Positions 20,610 to 30,365 are shown, counted from the first letter of the stretch. The stretch: 64,000 nt of DNA from Micromonospora sp. WMMD1082 (GCF_029626175.1 NZ_JARUBM010000002.1:4047001-4111000), one strand, 5' to 3'. Translations and numbers: made by a program. The notes: generated by a model from the letters alone, not told the origin.

Positions 20610-21157
20610 AGCACGTCTCCGCCGGGATTTGCCGTTCTTGCCAGGATAAAGAGCAGGTCCGACAGCCGGTTGAGATACTTTGCCGGGAGGTGGCTGGTCC
20701 GGTCGGGGTCGTGGGTGACGAGGGCCCATGCCGACCGCTCGGCGCGCCGGGCGATCGTCCGCGCCGCGTGCAGCAGCGCCGCGCCCGCGGTGCCGCCGGG
20801 GAGGATGAAGGAGTCGAGCTTGCTCAGGCGCGCGTTGTACTCATCGCACCAGCCCTCAAGGCGCTCGACGTACTCCTCCGTGACCCGCAGCGGTGGATAC
20901 TTCGGCTCCGGTTCGACCGGGGTGGACAGGTCGGCGCCCACGTCGAACAGGTCGTTCTGGATCGTCCCCAGCACCGCCCGCAGTCCATCGTCGAGCTGGC
21001 CGAGGGCGAGCGCCACGCCGATCGCGGCGTTGCACTCGTCCACGTCGGCGTACGCGGCGATCCGTGGATCGTTCTTCGGCACCTGCTCGTTGTTGCTCAG
21101 CCTGGTCATGCCGGCGTCGCCGGCCTTGGTGTAGATGCGCGTGAGGTGGACGGCCAT
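20585..21157 (-). CDS. pduO: PduO-type cob(I)alamin adenosyltransferase
   Basis: Transfers the adenosyl group of ATP to cob(I)alamin, making coenzyme B12. The 190-residue protein has the signature N-terminus [18 protein letters not shown] that forms the ATP site, and the conserved [26 protein letters not shown] helix. The adenosylcobalamin-dependent mutase and MeaB encoded about 20 kb away are likely users. Its ATG at 21157 overlaps the murA ATG on the other strand. TAGGCT lies seven bases upstream and there is no Shine-Dalgarno, so a leaderless mRNA is likely. Confidence 0.92.
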   Translation of the reverse strand: MAVHLTRIYTKAGDAGMTRLSNNEQVPKNDPRIAAYADVDECNAAIGVALALGQLDDGLRAVLGTIQNDLFDVGADLSTPVEPEPKYPPLRVTEEYVERLEGWCDEYNARLSKLDSFILPGGTAGAALLHAARTIARRAERSAWALVTHDPDRTSHLPAKYLNRLSDLLFILARTANPGGDVLWVPGGAR

Positions 21158-22598
21158 GACGCACAGCCTACGGATACCGGACCTGACGATCCCGGCGCGG
21201 CCGGACGCCGGCTCGGGGTGGTCCGCCGGGGTCGGTCCGGGCGACGCGGGTGACGCCGCGGTCGCCGACGTCGATGTCATCCGGGTACGCGGCGGCGCCC
21301 GGCTCGCCGGCACCGTGCACGTGGTCGGTGCGAAGAACTCGGCGCTGAAGCTGATGGCCGCCGCGCTGCTCGCCCCCGGCCGCAGCGTGATCACCAACGT
21401 TCCCCGGATCACCGACATCGCGATCATGGGCGAGGTGCTGCGCCGCCTCGGCTGCGGCGTACGGTTCGACGCCGACGATCCGGTGGACCCGATGGTCACC
21501 GTCGGCGGGGTGGCCCGATCCCGTTCGGTCACCATCGACGTGCCGGAGCAACCGGGGGTCGAGGCCGACTACGACCTGGTCCGCCGGCTGCGCGCGTCGA
21601 TCTGCGTGCTCGGCCCGTTGCTGGCCCGGCGCGGGTACGTGCGGGTCGCCCACCCGGGCGGCGACGCGATCGGCTCGCGGGGCCTGGACATGCACATCTC
21701 CGGGCTGACCCGGATGGGCGCCGAGACCTGCGGCGAGCACGGCTTCGTGATCGCCTCCGCGCCCGACGGCCTGCGCGGTGCGGAGATCGTGCTGGACTTT
21801 CCCAGCGTCGGCGCGACCGAGAACCTGATCATGGCGGCGGTGCTGGCCGACGGCACCACCGTGATCGACAACGCCGCCCGCGAGCCCGAGATCGTCGACC
21901 TCTGCACGATGCTTCAGCGGATGGGCGCGCTGATCGACGGTGAGGGCACGTCCACCATCACCATCGTCGGCGTACCCCGGCTGCGGCCGGTCCGGCACGC
22001 CACGGTGGGGGACCGGATCGTCGCCGGGACCTGGGCCTTCGGCGCGGCGATGACCCTCGGCGACGTCACCGTGACCGGCCTCGACCCGGCGTTCCTGGAG
22101 GTCGCGCTGGACAAGCTGGTCGCGGCCGGCGGCCTGGTCGAGACCCGGGCGGACGCCTTCCGGGTACGCATGGACGACCGGCCCCGGGCGGTGGACGTGG
22201 TGACGTTGCCCTACCCGGGCTTCGCCACCGACCTGCTGCCGATGGCGATCGGGCTCGCGGCGCTCAGCGAAGGCGCCTCGTTGATCACCGAGAACATCTT
22301 CGACGGCCGGTTCATGTTCGCCAACGAGATGATGCGGCTGGGCGCGGACATCAACACCGACGGGCATCACGCGGTGGTACGCGGGCGGGAGCGGCTCTCC
22401 GGCGCACCGGTACGCGCGACCGACATCCGGGCCGGCGCCGGGCTGATCATCGCCGGGCTCTGCGCCGACGGGGTGACCGAGGTGTCCCACGTGCACCACG
22501 TCGATCGGGGCTACCCGGACTTCGTGGCCGACCTGCGGGCGCTGGGCATCGAGGTCGAGCGGGCCACCGCACCGGAGGAGCCGGAGCTGACCATCTGA
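21156..22598 (+). CDS. murA: UDP-N-acetylglucosamine 1-carboxyvinyltransferase with Cys-to-Asp active site
   Basis: First committed step of peptidoglycan synthesis: moves enolpyruvate from PEP to UDP-GlcNAc. The 480-residue protein has the [15 protein letters not shown]-terminal motif and both EPSP-synthase-like domains. In the active loop, where most MurAs have GGCAIG, it reads [13 protein letters not shown]: the catalytic Cys is Asp170. Mycobacterium tuberculosis MurA has the same change and is fosfomycin-resistant. About 45 residues precede the fold, longer than usual. AGGTGG lies six bases before the ATG at 21156, which overlaps the divergent pduO start. Confidence 0.93.
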   Translation: MTHSLRIPDLTIPARPDAGSGWSAGVGPGDAGDAAVADVDVIRVRGGARLAGTVHVVGAKNSALKLMAAALLAPGRSVITNVPRITDIAIMGEVLRRLGCGVRFDADDPVDPMVTVGGVARSRSVTIDVPEQPGVEADYDLVRRLRASICVLGPLLARRGYVRVAHPGGDAIGSRGLDMHISGLTRMGAETCGEHGFVIASAPDGLRGAEIVLDFPSVGATENLIMAAVLADGTTVIDNAAREPEIVDLCTMLQRMGALIDGEGTSTITIVGVPRLRPVRHATVGDRIVAGTWAFGAAMTLGDVTVTGLDPAFLEVALDKLVAAGGLVETRADAFRVRMDDRPRAVDVVTLPYPGFATDLLPMAIGLAALSEGASLITENIFDGRFMFANEMMRLGADINTDGHHAVVRGRERLSGAPVRATDIRAGAGLIIAGLCADGVTEVSHVHHVDRGYPDFVADLRALGIEVERATAPEEPELTI

Positions 22599-22671
22599 GC
22601 CGCCTTAGCCGTCGTTCAGGCTCGCCGATTAGGGTGCAGGCAGACACTCAATCGCAGCGAGGGAGAGGCAG

Positions 22672-23520
22672 ATGGCGGGTCGACTCGCGGTCGTCGGCGC
22701 CGGGCTGATGGGCTCAGGCATCGCACAGGTGGCAGCGCAGGCAGGCTGGCAGGTGACACTGCGGGACCTGGACGACGCGGCGACGCGGCGCGGCGTGGAC
22801 GGCATCCGGAAGTCGCTGACGAAGTTCGCCGAGAAGGGCAGGATCGACGCGGCCGACGTCGAGGCGGCGCTCGGGCGGATCACCCCGACGACCGACCTGG
22901 AAGCGGCGGCCGACGCGGACATCGTGGTCGAGGCGGTCTTCGAGCGACTGGAGATCAAGCACGAGGTGTTCCGCGCGCTGGACAAGATCTGTAGGGCGGA
23001 CGCCGTCCTGGCCACCAACACCTCGGCCATCCCGGTGACGCAGATCGCGGCGGTCACCGAGCGTCCGGAGGCGGTCGTGGGCACCCACTTCTTCTCCCCG
23101 GTGCCGATGATGAGGCTCTGCGAGCTGGTCCGTGGCTACAAGACCAGCGACGCCACCCTGGACGCGGCGAAGGCGTTCGCCGAGGAGATCGGCAAGACCG
23201 TCGTGGTGGTCAACCGGGACATCGCCGGCTTCGTCACCACCCGGCTGATCAGCGCCCTGGCCATGGAGGCGATCCGGCTGGTCGAGTCGGGCGTCATCTC
23301 CGCCGAGGACCTGGACACCGCCTGCAAGCTCGGCTTCGGGCACGCCATGGGCCCGCTGGCCACGGTCGACCTGACCGGCGTGGACGTGCTGCTCAACGCC
23401 ACGAAGAACATCTACACCGACACCGCCGACGAGAAGTTCTTTCCGCCGGAGCTGCTCCAGCGCATGGCCGCGGCCGGTGACCTGGGCCGCAAGACCGGCC
23501 GGGGCTTCTACTCCTACTGA
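22672..23520 (+). CDS. 3-hydroxybutyryl-CoA dehydrogenase
   Basis: NAD(P)-dependent oxidation or reduction of 3-hydroxyacyl-CoA, 282 residues, the standard single-unit size. The N-terminal GAGLMGSGIAQVAAQAG loop binds the nucleotide; the catalytic His-Glu pair is in THFFSPVPMMRLCELV. The ending KTGRGFYSY is typical of Hbd. A second, duplicated member of the same family lies at 30366. The ATG has a GGGAGAGG site; a TAGGGT hexamer about 35 bases upstream is a possible -10 box. Confidence 0.92.
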   Translation: MAGRLAVVGAGLMGSGIAQVAAQAGWQVTLRDLDDAATRRGVDGIRKSLTKFAEKGRIDAADVEAALGRITPTTDLEAAADADIVVEAVFERLEIKHEVFRALDKICRADAVLATNTSAIPVTQIAAVTERPEAVVGTHFFSPVPMMRLCELVRGYKTSDATLDAAKAFAEEIGKTVVVVNRDIAGFVTTRLISALAMEAIRLVESGVISAEDLDTACKLGFGHAMGPLATVDLTGVDVLLNATKNIYTDTADEKFFPPELLQRMAAAGDLGRKTGRGFYSY

Positions 23521-23524
23521 GCGA

Positions 23525-23555
23525 CGGGGAAGGGCCCTCTCGGTGCCCTTCCCCG
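23525..23555. terminator. Bidirectional terminator between convergent genes
   Basis: CGGGGAAGGGC at 23525-23535 pairs perfectly with 23545-23555 around a nine-base loop, between the dehydrogenase stop codon and the end of the ABC permease gene on the other strand. Confidence 0.85.
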
Positions 23556-23562
23556 CCACCGG

Positions 23563-24411
23563 TCAGCCGTCGCGGCTGGTGGTCCAGCGGAAGGTGGTCA
23601 GGCAGAGCACCAGGCCGATCACGCACCAGGCGCCGAGCACCAGGGCGACCCGGGTCAGCTCGAACGAGCCGCCGGGCTCCTGGGCGCCGAAGCTCTCCGG
23701 CAGGAAGACGGCCCGCAGCCCCTGGCACATCCACTTGAGCGGGAAGAGGGCCGCCACCTGCTGCATCCAGGTCGGCAGGTTGGTGAAGAGGAAGAACACC
23801 CCGGAGATGAACTGGAGCACCAGCGCGATCGGGGTGACCACCGCCGAGCCGCTGCGGGCGGTGCGGGCCAGCGACGTGATCGCGATGCCGCAGAGGGTGC
23901 AGGCGGTGATCCCCAGCGCGCTGACCCAGCCGAAGGTCAGCCAGGCCGTCCCGGTGGCCGGCAGGTCCAGGTCGAACAGGGCCGTCGAGACGGCGAGCAG
24001 CAGGGCGGTCATCAGCACACCGATCACCAGCACCATGATTACCTTGCCGGCGAACCAGACCCACTTGGGCATCGGCGTGCCCCGGTAGCGCTTGAGCACG
24101 CCCCGGTCCCGCTCGATCGGGATCCAGATGCCGAGGTTCTGGAAGCTGACCGTCATCAGGCCGGTCGCGATCATGCCGGTGATGAAGTACTGCGTGTAGC
24201 TCACCCCGGGCGCGATCTCCTCGTCGAAGATCGAGGCGAAGATCAGCACCATGATGAGCGGGAAGCCCAGCGTGAACACGACGGACTCCCGGCTGCGCAG
24301 GAACTGCCGGATCTCCAGCCGCCCCTGGCGCAGGGCGAGGCTGACCGGCCCGAGCCGGCGGGCCGGGTGGGCGGCGGCGACCGGGGCCGCGGGCTTCGTC
24401 GTGGTGGTCAT
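23563..24411 (-). CDS. ABC-2 type transporter permease
   Basis: A 282-residue integral membrane protein with six predicted helices and the PIERDRGVLKRYRGTPMP amphipathic segment of ABC-2 permeases between helices 2 and 3. It pairs with the ATPase encoded immediately upstream; their genes overlap by four bases (ATGA), so the complex is made in step. Homologous pairs export drugs, lipids or antibiotics (DrrAB-like); the substrate cannot be predicted here. Confidence 0.9.
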   Translation of the reverse strand: MTTTTKPAAPVAAAHPARRLGPVSLALRQGRLEIRQFLRSRESVVFTLGFPLIMVLIFASIFDEEIAPGVSYTQYFITGMIATGLMTVSFQNLGIWIPIERDRGVLKRYRGTPMPKWVWFAGKVIMVLVIGVLMTALLLAVSTALFDLDLPATGTAWLTFGWVSALGITACTLCGIAITSLARTARSGSAVVTPIALVLQFISGVFFLFTNLPTWMQQVAALFPLKWMCQGLRAVFLPESFGAQEPGGSFELTRVALVLGAWCVIGLVLCLTTFRWTTSRDG

Positions 24412-25256
24412 CGGTGTCCGATCATCTTCAGGTAGATGTCTTCCAGGGTGGGCCGGGCGACGGTCAGGCCGGGCACCTCGCCGCCGAACCGCGCGGCGAG
24501 TTCCGCCACCAGCGCCGTCGGCGTCGCGCTCTCCGCGCTGTCGGGCGTGCCGTCCGGCGTACGCCAGGAGACGGTGGCCAGCGCCTCCTGCCGGTTACCG
24601 AGCCGGTTGGGGGCGGCGACCTCGATCAGCCGGCCGCCGGCGATCACGCCGACCCGGTCGGCGAGCGCCTCGGCCTCGTCCAGGTAGTGCGTGGTGAGCA
24701 CGATGGTGGTGCCGGCGGCGGAGAGGTCCCGGATCAGGTCCCAGAACTCGTGCCGGGCCTCCGGGTCGAAACCGGTGGTCGGCTCGTCCAGGAAGAGCAG
24801 TTCCGGTCGGCCGATGATGCCGAGCGCCACGTCGAGGCGGCGCTTCTGCCCGCCGGAGAGGGTGTGCGTACGGGCGCGGGCCTTGGCGGCCAGCCCGACC
24901 CGTTCGATCACCTTGTCCGGGTCCTCGGCGTCGGCGTAGAAGCCGGCGAAGTGATGCACCACCTCGGCGACGGACAGCTCGTCGAACTCGCCGGTGCCCT
25001 GGAAGACGATGCCGACCTGCTCCCGCCAGTGACGGGCCGGGTGTGCCGGGTCGCTGCCGAGTACCCGCACCTCGCCGCCGTCCCGGTGGCGGTAGCCCTC
25101 CAGGATCTCCACGGTGGTGGTCTTGCCGGCGCCGTTCGGCCCGAGCAGGGCGAACACCTCGCCCCGGAAGACGTCCAGGTCCAGCCCGGCCACCGCGACG
25201 GTGTCGCCGTACGCCTTGCGCAACCCCCGGACGTGGATCGCGACGTCGTCACTCAT
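24408..25256 (-). CDS. ABC transporter ATP-binding protein (DrrA-like)
   Basis: A 282-residue ATPase with Walker A GPNGAGKTT, signature LSGGQKRRLDVALG, and Walker B LLFLDEPTTGFD. The ending LEDIYLKMIG matches the C-terminal motif of DrrA-type exporters. I start at the ATG at 25256 (MSDDVAIHVRGL); a GTG nine codons upstream is possible. About 130 G/C-rich bases separate it from the DUF4126 gene, which lies upstream in the same direction. Confidence 0.92.
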   Translation of the reverse strand: MSDDVAIHVRGLRKAYGDTVAVAGLDLDVFRGEVFALLGPNGAGKTTTVEILEGYRHRDGGEVRVLGSDPAHPARHWREQVGIVFQGTGEFDELSVAEVVHHFAGFYADAEDPDKVIERVGLAAKARARTHTLSGGQKRRLDVALGIIGRPELLFLDEPTTGFDPEARHEFWDLIRDLSAAGTTIVLTTHYLDEAEALADRVGVIAGGRLIEVAAPNRLGNRQEALATVSWRTPDGTPDSAESATPTALVAELAARFGGEVPGLTVARPTLEDIYLKMIGHR

Positions 25257-25385
25257 GCCGTCAAGTGTGCGGCCCGCCGTCATCCGCCGTCCGCACCGGG
25301 GGTGGTGGTGCCCGTCACCGGGGGCGGGTCGCGCCGGCGGAACCGGCCGGGCCGCCGGAGGCGCGGGCAGGCCCGGCGTACCGGA

Positions 25386-26009
25386 TCAGACCCGGAAGCC
25401 CGCCTCGCGCGCGGCCTGCCGCTCCCGGCGTCGCTCCGACCGGCGGCGCAGCAACCAGGGGAGGAAGAGCACGAACCCGACCAGGAACGCCAGCACCAGC
25501 ACCGGCAGGATGATCGCCACGAGCGACATGACCACGCTGGTGGCGTCCTCGGCGGTGCTCGCCACCGGTGCGCCCAGGCCGGCCGTGGTCGCGTTGATGA
25601 CCGGCCGGGCGGCCGACTTGAGCAGATGCACGCCGAGCGCGATGAGCACACCGACCAGCACCGGGAGCCACTGGCCGCCGCCGGCGAAGAAGCTGTCCGG
25701 GTCGGTCACGGTGACGGTGTCGGAGGCCGACCCGGCGCCGAAGGCCAGGCCGCCCGCGGTCGGCCGGACCACGGTCTGCACCACGTCGTTGATGTGGTCC
25801 ACCACGGGGACCTTGTCCGCGACGACCTCGACGGCCAGCAGCACCGCGAGGATGCCCAGCACCCACTCGTTGCCGAGCCACTGCCAGCTGCCGGGCAGGT
25901 CGATGAAGCTGGTGAACCGGGCCAGCAGACCCATCATCAGGAGCGGGATGTAGGCGTTCAGGCCCGCCGAGGCGGCGAGGCCGGTACCGGTGAGGACTTC
26001 GAGCACCAT
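25386..26009 (-). CDS. DUF4126 membrane protein
   Basis: A 207-residue protein with about five hydrophobic helices, the conserved N-terminal [18 protein letters not shown] stretch and a basic C-terminal tail ([13 protein letters not shown]). These fit DUF4126, a family of unknown function. It is divergent from nucS with a 68-base gap, so the two may share control sequences. Confidence 0.82.
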   Translation of the reverse strand: MVLEVLTGTGLAASAGLNAYIPLLMMGLLARFTSFIDLPGSWQWLGNEWVLGILAVLLAVEVVADKVPVVDHINDVVQTVVRPTAGGLAFGAGSASDTVTVTDPDSFFAGGGQWLPVLVGVLIALGVHLLKSAARPVINATTAGLGAPVASTAEDATSVVMSLVAIILPVLVLAFLVGFVLFLPWLLRRRSERRRERQAAREAGFRV

Positions 26010-26077
26010 CTCAGCATCGCACCGGCACGCCAGCGGCGCTCGGCGGCGATGCCCGGCGGCTCCGCTACCCTCGTCGG

Positions 26078-26737
26078 GTGCGGTTGGTGATTGCGAAGTG
26101 CTCGGTGGACTATGTCGGACGGCTCTCGGCCCACTTGCCGCCGGCGACCCGGCTGTTGATGGTGAAGGCGGACGGGTCGGTCTCGATCCATGCCGACGAC
26201 CGGGCGTACAAGCCGTTGAACTGGATGAGCCCGCCGTGCCGGCTGGAGGAGGCCCCCGGCGTCTGGCGGGTGGTCAACAAGGCCGGCGAGGAGCTGCGGA
26301 TCACCCTGGAGGAGATCTTCCAGGACACGTCGTACGACCTGGGTGTCGACCCCGGGCTGCGCAAGGACGGCGTCGAGGCGCACCTACAGGAGCTGCTGGC
26401 GGCCAACCCGGAGACCCTGGGCGAGGGGTTCACCCTCGTCCGCCGCGAGTACATGACCGCCATCGGCCCGGTCGACCTGCTCTGCCGGGACGCCGACCAG
26501 GGCACGGTTGCGGTCGAGGTGAAGCGCCGTGGTGAGATCGACGGCGTGGAGCAGCTCACCCGCTACCTCGAACTGCTCAACCGGGACCCGCTGCTCGCCC
26601 CGGTCGCCGGGGTCTTCGCCGCGCAGGAGATCAAGCCGCAGGCCCGGGTGCTCGCCACCGATCGGGGGATCCGCTGCGTGGTGGTGGACTACCACCGGCT
26701 ACGCGGCATCGAGCGCGACGAGTTGACCCTCTTCTAG
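26078..26737 (+). CDS. nucS: Mismatch-specific endonuclease NucS/EndoMS
   Basis: Cuts both strands at mismatches and carries the non-canonical mismatch repair of actinobacteria, which lack MutS and MutL. The 219-residue protein has an N-terminal DNA-binding/dimerization domain and a C-terminal RecB-like nuclease with GPVDLLC and [13 protein letters not shown], giving the Asp, Glu and Lys of the active site. It ends in ELTLF, the expected beta-clamp-binding peptide. The GTG at 26078 lies six bases after TACCCT (26066-26071) and has no Shine-Dalgarno, so it is probably leaderless. Confidence 0.96.
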   Translation: MRLVIAKCSVDYVGRLSAHLPPATRLLMVKADGSVSIHADDRAYKPLNWMSPPCRLEEAPGVWRVVNKAGEELRITLEEIFQDTSYDLGVDPGLRKDGVEAHLQELLAANPETLGEGFTLVRREYMTAIGPVDLLCRDADQGTVAVEVKRRGEIDGVEQLTRYLELLNRDPLLAPVAGVFAAQEIKPQARVLATDRGIRCVVVDYHRLRGIERDELTLF

Positions 26738-26743
26738 GGCGCG

Positions 26744-26772
26744 GCTCTACGGGTCGTCAGCGGCCGTAGAGC
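26744..26772. terminator. Bidirectional hairpin between nucS and the aldehyde dehydrogenase gene
   Basis: GCTCTACGG at 26744-26752 pairs with 26764-26772 across an 11-base loop. It overlaps the last codons of the aldehyde dehydrogenase gene on the other strand and begins seven bases after the nucS stop codon. Confidence 0.6.
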
Positions 26773-28253
26773 ATCTTGACCGCCTTCACGAGGCGGGCGA
26801 GGTCGGCCGGGGTGCGCTCGAACGTGGTGGAGGGCAGCAGTGAGCGGGCCCGGCGACGGGTGACCGCCTTGGCCCGGCCGAACTCGCGCAGCCCGTCCTC
26901 GCCGTGGATCCGGCCGAAGCCCGAGTCGCCGACGCCGCCGAACGGCAGCGTGGACATGCCGGCGAAGGTGAGGGTCGAGTTGATCGATGCCATGCCGGAG
27001 CGCAGCCGCCGGGCGATGGCGACCGCGCGCCGCTGACCGAAGACCGAACCACCCAGCCCGTACGGCAGCGCGTTGGCGCGGGTGAGGGCCTCGTCGGCGG
27101 TGCGGACCCGATTGATGGTCACGGTCGGGCCGAAGGTCTCCTCGCGTACGGCGGCGGCATCCTCCGGCACCTCCACCAGAACGGTCGGGTGGGCGTACGG
27201 CGGGCGCACCGCGTCCGGCCCGCCGAGCACCGCGCGGCCGCCGCGCGCCAGCGCGTCCTCGATGTGTCGTCGGATGACGCCGAGCTGACTCGGCATGGTG
27301 ATCGGGCCGACGTCCGCGTCGTCGGGACCGACGGTGAGGCGGCCGGCGCGCTCGACCACCTTGTCGACGAACGCGTCGAAGACCGGCTCCACGACGTAGA
27401 CCCGCTCGATGCCGATGCAGGTCTGCCCGGCGTTGGTCATCGCGCCCCAGACGCACGCCTCGGCGGCGGCATCCAGGTCGGCGTCCGCGTCCACGATCAT
27501 GGCGTCCTTGCCGCCGGCCTCCAGCAGCACCGGGGTCAGCGACTCGGCGCAGGCGGCCATCACCTTCTTCGCGATGGCCGTCGAGCCGGTGAAGGCGAGC
27601 TTGTCGACACCGGCGCGGCACAGCGCCGCGCCGACGTCGCCGAGCCCGTGGACCGTGATGAGCACGGGCTGCTCGGGCACCACCTCGGCGAAGCTGTCGA
27701 CGAGCCACTGGCCGATGACCGGGGTGTACTCGCTGGGCTTGAAGACGACCGCGTTGCCGGCCGCCAGCGCGTACGCGATGGAGCCGATGGGGGTGAAGAC
27801 TGGATAGTTCCAGGGGCCGATGACGCCGACCACGCCGTGCGGCTGGTATTCCAGATGGGCCGAGAACTCGGCCAGGACGAGCCGGGAGCGGACCCGGCGC
27901 GGGCCGAGCACCCGGTGGGCGTTGCGGGCCGCCCAGTCGACGTGCTCCACGGCGGTCACGATCTCCACGAGGGCGTCGGCGACCGGCTTGCCGCCTTCGG
28001 CGTGCATCAGCTCCGCCAGCTGTTCCATCCGCTGGGCGAGCAGCCGTCGCCAGCGCAGCAGCCGCTCCCGCCGTCCGGTGAAGCCGAGCGCCGCCCACCA
28101 CTGGCCGGCGGCCCGGGCCCGCTCGACGGCGCGTTCGACGTCCACCGTCGTGGCGACCGGCACGCGGCCCGCCTCGTCGCCCGTGGCCGGGCTGGTCGAG
28201 ATCAGATGGTCGCCCTCGATCTGCGGGATGCCGGGGAGTCGTACAGCCGTCAT
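26757..28253 (-). CDS. NAD(P)-dependent aldehyde dehydrogenase (succinate-semialdehyde type)
   Basis: Oxidizes an aldehyde to its acid; 498 residues. Motifs: GPWNYPVF with the catalytic Asn, the LLEAGGKDAMIV glutamate segment, GQTCIGIERVYV with the catalytic Cys, and EETFGPTVTI. The family resemblance is to succinate-semialdehyde dehydrogenases of actinobacteria, but substrate preference is inferred. TAGACT lies six bases before the ATG, so the mRNA should start at the ATG. Confidence 0.88.
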   Translation of the reverse strand: MTAVRLPGIPQIEGDHLISTSPATGDEAGRVPVATTVDVERAVERARAAGQWWAALGFTGRRERLLRWRRLLAQRMEQLAELMHAEGGKPVADALVEIVTAVEHVDWAARNAHRVLGPRRVRSRLVLAEFSAHLEYQPHGVVGVIGPWNYPVFTPIGSIAYALAAGNAVVFKPSEYTPVIGQWLVDSFAEVVPEQPVLITVHGLGDVGAALCRAGVDKLAFTGSTAIAKKVMAACAESLTPVLLEAGGKDAMIVDADADLDAAAEACVWGAMTNAGQTCIGIERVYVVEPVFDAFVDKVVERAGRLTVGPDDADVGPITMPSQLGVIRRHIEDALARGGRAVLGGPDAVRPPYAHPTVLVEVPEDAAAVREETFGPTVTINRVRTADEALTRANALPYGLGGSVFGQRRAVAIARRLRSGMASINSTLTFAGMSTLPFGGVGDSGFGRIHGEDGLREFGRAKAVTRRRARSLLPSTTFERTPADLARLVKAVKMLYGR

Positions 28254-28290
28254 GTCGGAAGTCTAGACCCGGAAACTACTCGCTGGTAAG
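28254..28290 (-). promoter_or_regulatory. Leaderless promoter of the aldehyde dehydrogenase gene
   Basis: On the minus strand TAGACT (28265-28260) is followed by six bases and the ATG. A TTACCA hexamer 18 bases upstream is a reasonable -35 box. Spacing predicts transcription from the A of the start codon. Confidence 0.6.
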
Positions 28291-28506
28291 GGTGTCGTAA
28301 CGGGGCGAATCACCCGGCCCGTGGGCGGTCGGGTCGGATGAACCCCTGGCGTCGACTCGATGGTGTCGTCGCGTACCTCGCCGGAAGGGGTGAGCGGAGG
28401 GTATTCTCCTGGTCACTCATAGGTGCCCGACTGGGCGGTGGAGGCCACCACCCAGCGACGGCAGGCTGGCCGGGGGTGGCCGCACGGGGTGGAGGGGCGA
28501 CTGTCC

Positions 28507-28971
28507 ATGGAGGAACATCCGCAACTGATGCCGCTGCTGACGGTGGCCGCGGGGCCGATGCGCGGGCTGGGCTTCCGGCTGCTCCAGCGGCCGCAGGTGA
28601 TCGGCCGTGACCCGGCGGTCGACATCGTCGTGCACGATCCACACCTGAGCCGGCGGCACGCCGAGATCTGGCTGGCCGGTGAGGGGGTCTCCGTGGTGGA
28701 TCTCGGGTCCACCAACGGCACCTGGGTGAACGACCTCCGGACCACCGGCGTGGCCCGCCTGACCGACGGCGATGTGATCCGGATCGGCCGCACCGAGCTG
28801 AGATTCTTCGACCCGGGAGTGGCCCGGACCGACCCGGTGAGCCTGAGCTTCGAGCTGTGCCGCCAGGAGCGGCGACCGACCCTGCCGCTGCCCGTCGCGG
28901 TCGCGCCGGTGGCCCGCGGGAAGGCCGGTGCTCCGGTCACGGCTGCGGTCGCCGCCGGCACTCCCCGCTGA
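28507..28971 (+). CDS. FHA-domain protein
   Basis: A 154-residue protein built around one forkhead-associated domain, which binds phosphothreonine. The core is RPQVIGRDPAVDIVVHDPHL, SRRHAEIWL and LGSTNGTWVN; the Arg, Ser and Asn that contact the phosphate are all there. The tail after residue 120 is Ala/Pro/Val-rich and probably disordered, and its last codons belong to the degenerate repeat that runs on past the stop codon. It likely reads a Ser/Thr kinase signal; no kinase gene is in the window. A GGAGGGG site lies ten bases before the ATG. Confidence 0.85.
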   Translation: MEEHPQLMPLLTVAAGPMRGLGFRLLQRPQVIGRDPAVDIVVHDPHLSRRHAEIWLAGEGVSVVDLGSTNGTWVNDLRTTGVARLTDGDVIRIGRTELRFFDPGVARTDPVSLSFELCRQERRPTLPLPVAVAPVARGKAGAPVTAAVAAGTPR

Positions 28972-29057
28972 CCGCCGGGACGCCCGCCGCTGGCCGCCGG
29001 GGCTCGTCGTTCCCCGCCGGGACGTCCGTCGTTGCCCGCCGGTCGCCCGCCGCTGTC
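28953..29057 (+). repeat. Degenerate 20-22 bp tandem repeat
   Basis: About five units beginning CCGCCGG start at 28953, 28972, 28994, 29014 and 29036, with endings like CGCCCGCCGCTG or CGTCCGTCGTTG. The array begins within the last codons of the FHA gene and continues into non-coding DNA. The remaining bases to 29174 hold nothing I recognize. Confidence 0.6.
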
Positions 29058-29174
29058 TGCCGGACGATCGGTGGTAATCGCCGAGGTCGGTCGGTGGTGG
29101 CCGCCATGCGCCGGGTCCGGTTCGTGGATGGCGGGCACATGGACCGGCGGTGCCGGTCGTGGCACCATGCCGCA

Positions 29175-30239
29175 ATGAAGACCGAGCAGCACGTCGTCAC
29201 CGCGAACGGGATCGCCCAGGCCTTCCGGGTGGCCGGCCCCGTCGAGGGTGTACCGGTGCTGCTCGTGCACGGCAACTGCTCGTCGGCCGCCTTCTGGGAG
29301 CCGCTGGTACGGCGGCTGCCCGAGACGCTGCGGGTGGTGGCGCCGGATCTGCGCGGCTACGGCGCCACGCAGGCGGCCCCGGTGGACGCCGGCCGGGGCC
29401 TGACCGACTTCGCCGACGACGTGGCGGCGCTGCTCGACGAGCCGACCCTCTTCGCCGAGGGTGCCCGGCCCGTGGTGGTCGGCCACTCGCTCGGCGGGGG
29501 AGTGGCGATGCGGCTGCTGGTCGACCACCCCGACCGGGTGGCCGGGCTGCTGCTCGCGGCGCCGGTGTCGCCGTACGGTTTCGGCGGCACCCGGGATCTC
29601 GCGGGCACCCCGACCACGCCGGACTTCGCCGGCACCGGCGCCGGTACGGCGAACGCCGACTTCGTCGCCCGACTGGCCGCCGGTGACCGCAGCGCCGAGG
29701 CGCGAACCAGCCCCCGCAGCGTGCTGCGGGCCGCGTACGTGGCGGACCCGTCCTGCCTCGGCGACGACGAGGAACTGCTGCTCGACAGCGTGCTCTCCAC
29801 CTCGACCGGCCCGGACAACTACCCCGGCGACGCGGTGGAGTCGCCGCACTGGCCGGGCAGCGCACCGGGCCGGCGCGGCGTGCTCAACGCGCTCGCCCCG
29901 ACGCACTTCCGGATCGCCGAGGAACTGCTCGCCGTGACGCCCAAGCCGCCGGTGACCTGGATCCGCGGCGACGCCGACGTGATCGTCTCCGACACGTCCC
30001 TGTTCGACCTGGCGCAGCTGGGCGCGCTGGGCGTGGTGCCCGGCTGGCCCGGACCGGACGAGTGCCCGCCACAGCCGATGATCGGGCAGACCCGCGCGGT
30101 GCTCGACCGGTACGCCGCCGCCGGCGGCAGCTACCGCGAGGTGGCGCTGCCCGGCTGCGGACACACCCCCCACCTCGAACGCCCAGCAGAGTTCGCCGCC
30201 GAACTACTAGCCCTCACCACCCCCACCACCGCACCCTGA
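29175..30239 (+). CDS. Alpha/beta hydrolase
   Basis: A 354-residue alpha/beta-fold hydrolase. LLVHGNCSSAAFW is the oxyanion-hole strand, VVVGHSLGGGVAM the nucleophile elbow with its Ser, WIRGDADVIVSD the likely acid, and LPGCGHTPHLERP the catalytic His. An insertion of about 100 residues between Ser and Asp forms a large lid. No signal peptide. The natural substrate cannot be read from the sequence. The ATG at 29175 is the first start compatible with the fold (MKTEQHVVTANGI). Confidence 0.87.
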   Translation: MKTEQHVVTANGIAQAFRVAGPVEGVPVLLVHGNCSSAAFWEPLVRRLPETLRVVAPDLRGYGATQAAPVDAGRGLTDFADDVAALLDEPTLFAEGARPVVVGHSLGGGVAMRLLVDHPDRVAGLLLAAPVSPYGFGGTRDLAGTPTTPDFAGTGAGTANADFVARLAAGDRSAEARTSPRSVLRAAYVADPSCLGDDEELLLDSVLSTSTGPDNYPGDAVESPHWPGSAPGRRGVLNALAPTHFRIAEELLAVTPKPPVTWIRGDADVIVSDTSLFDLAQLGALGVVPGWPGPDECPPQPMIGQTRAVLDRYAAAGGSYREVALPGCGHTPHLERPAEFAAELLALTTPTTAP

Positions 30240-30365
30240 CCTTTCGCCATCGGTGGGGCCAGGGGGTGAGACCTCACGTGCGGGGTGAGGGTGGCAGACT
30301 CGCGTGCATACCTTAGGGGTCGTTCATGTTCGGCCGGGTCGGTGTGGACAAGGGGAGGCGGGGTC

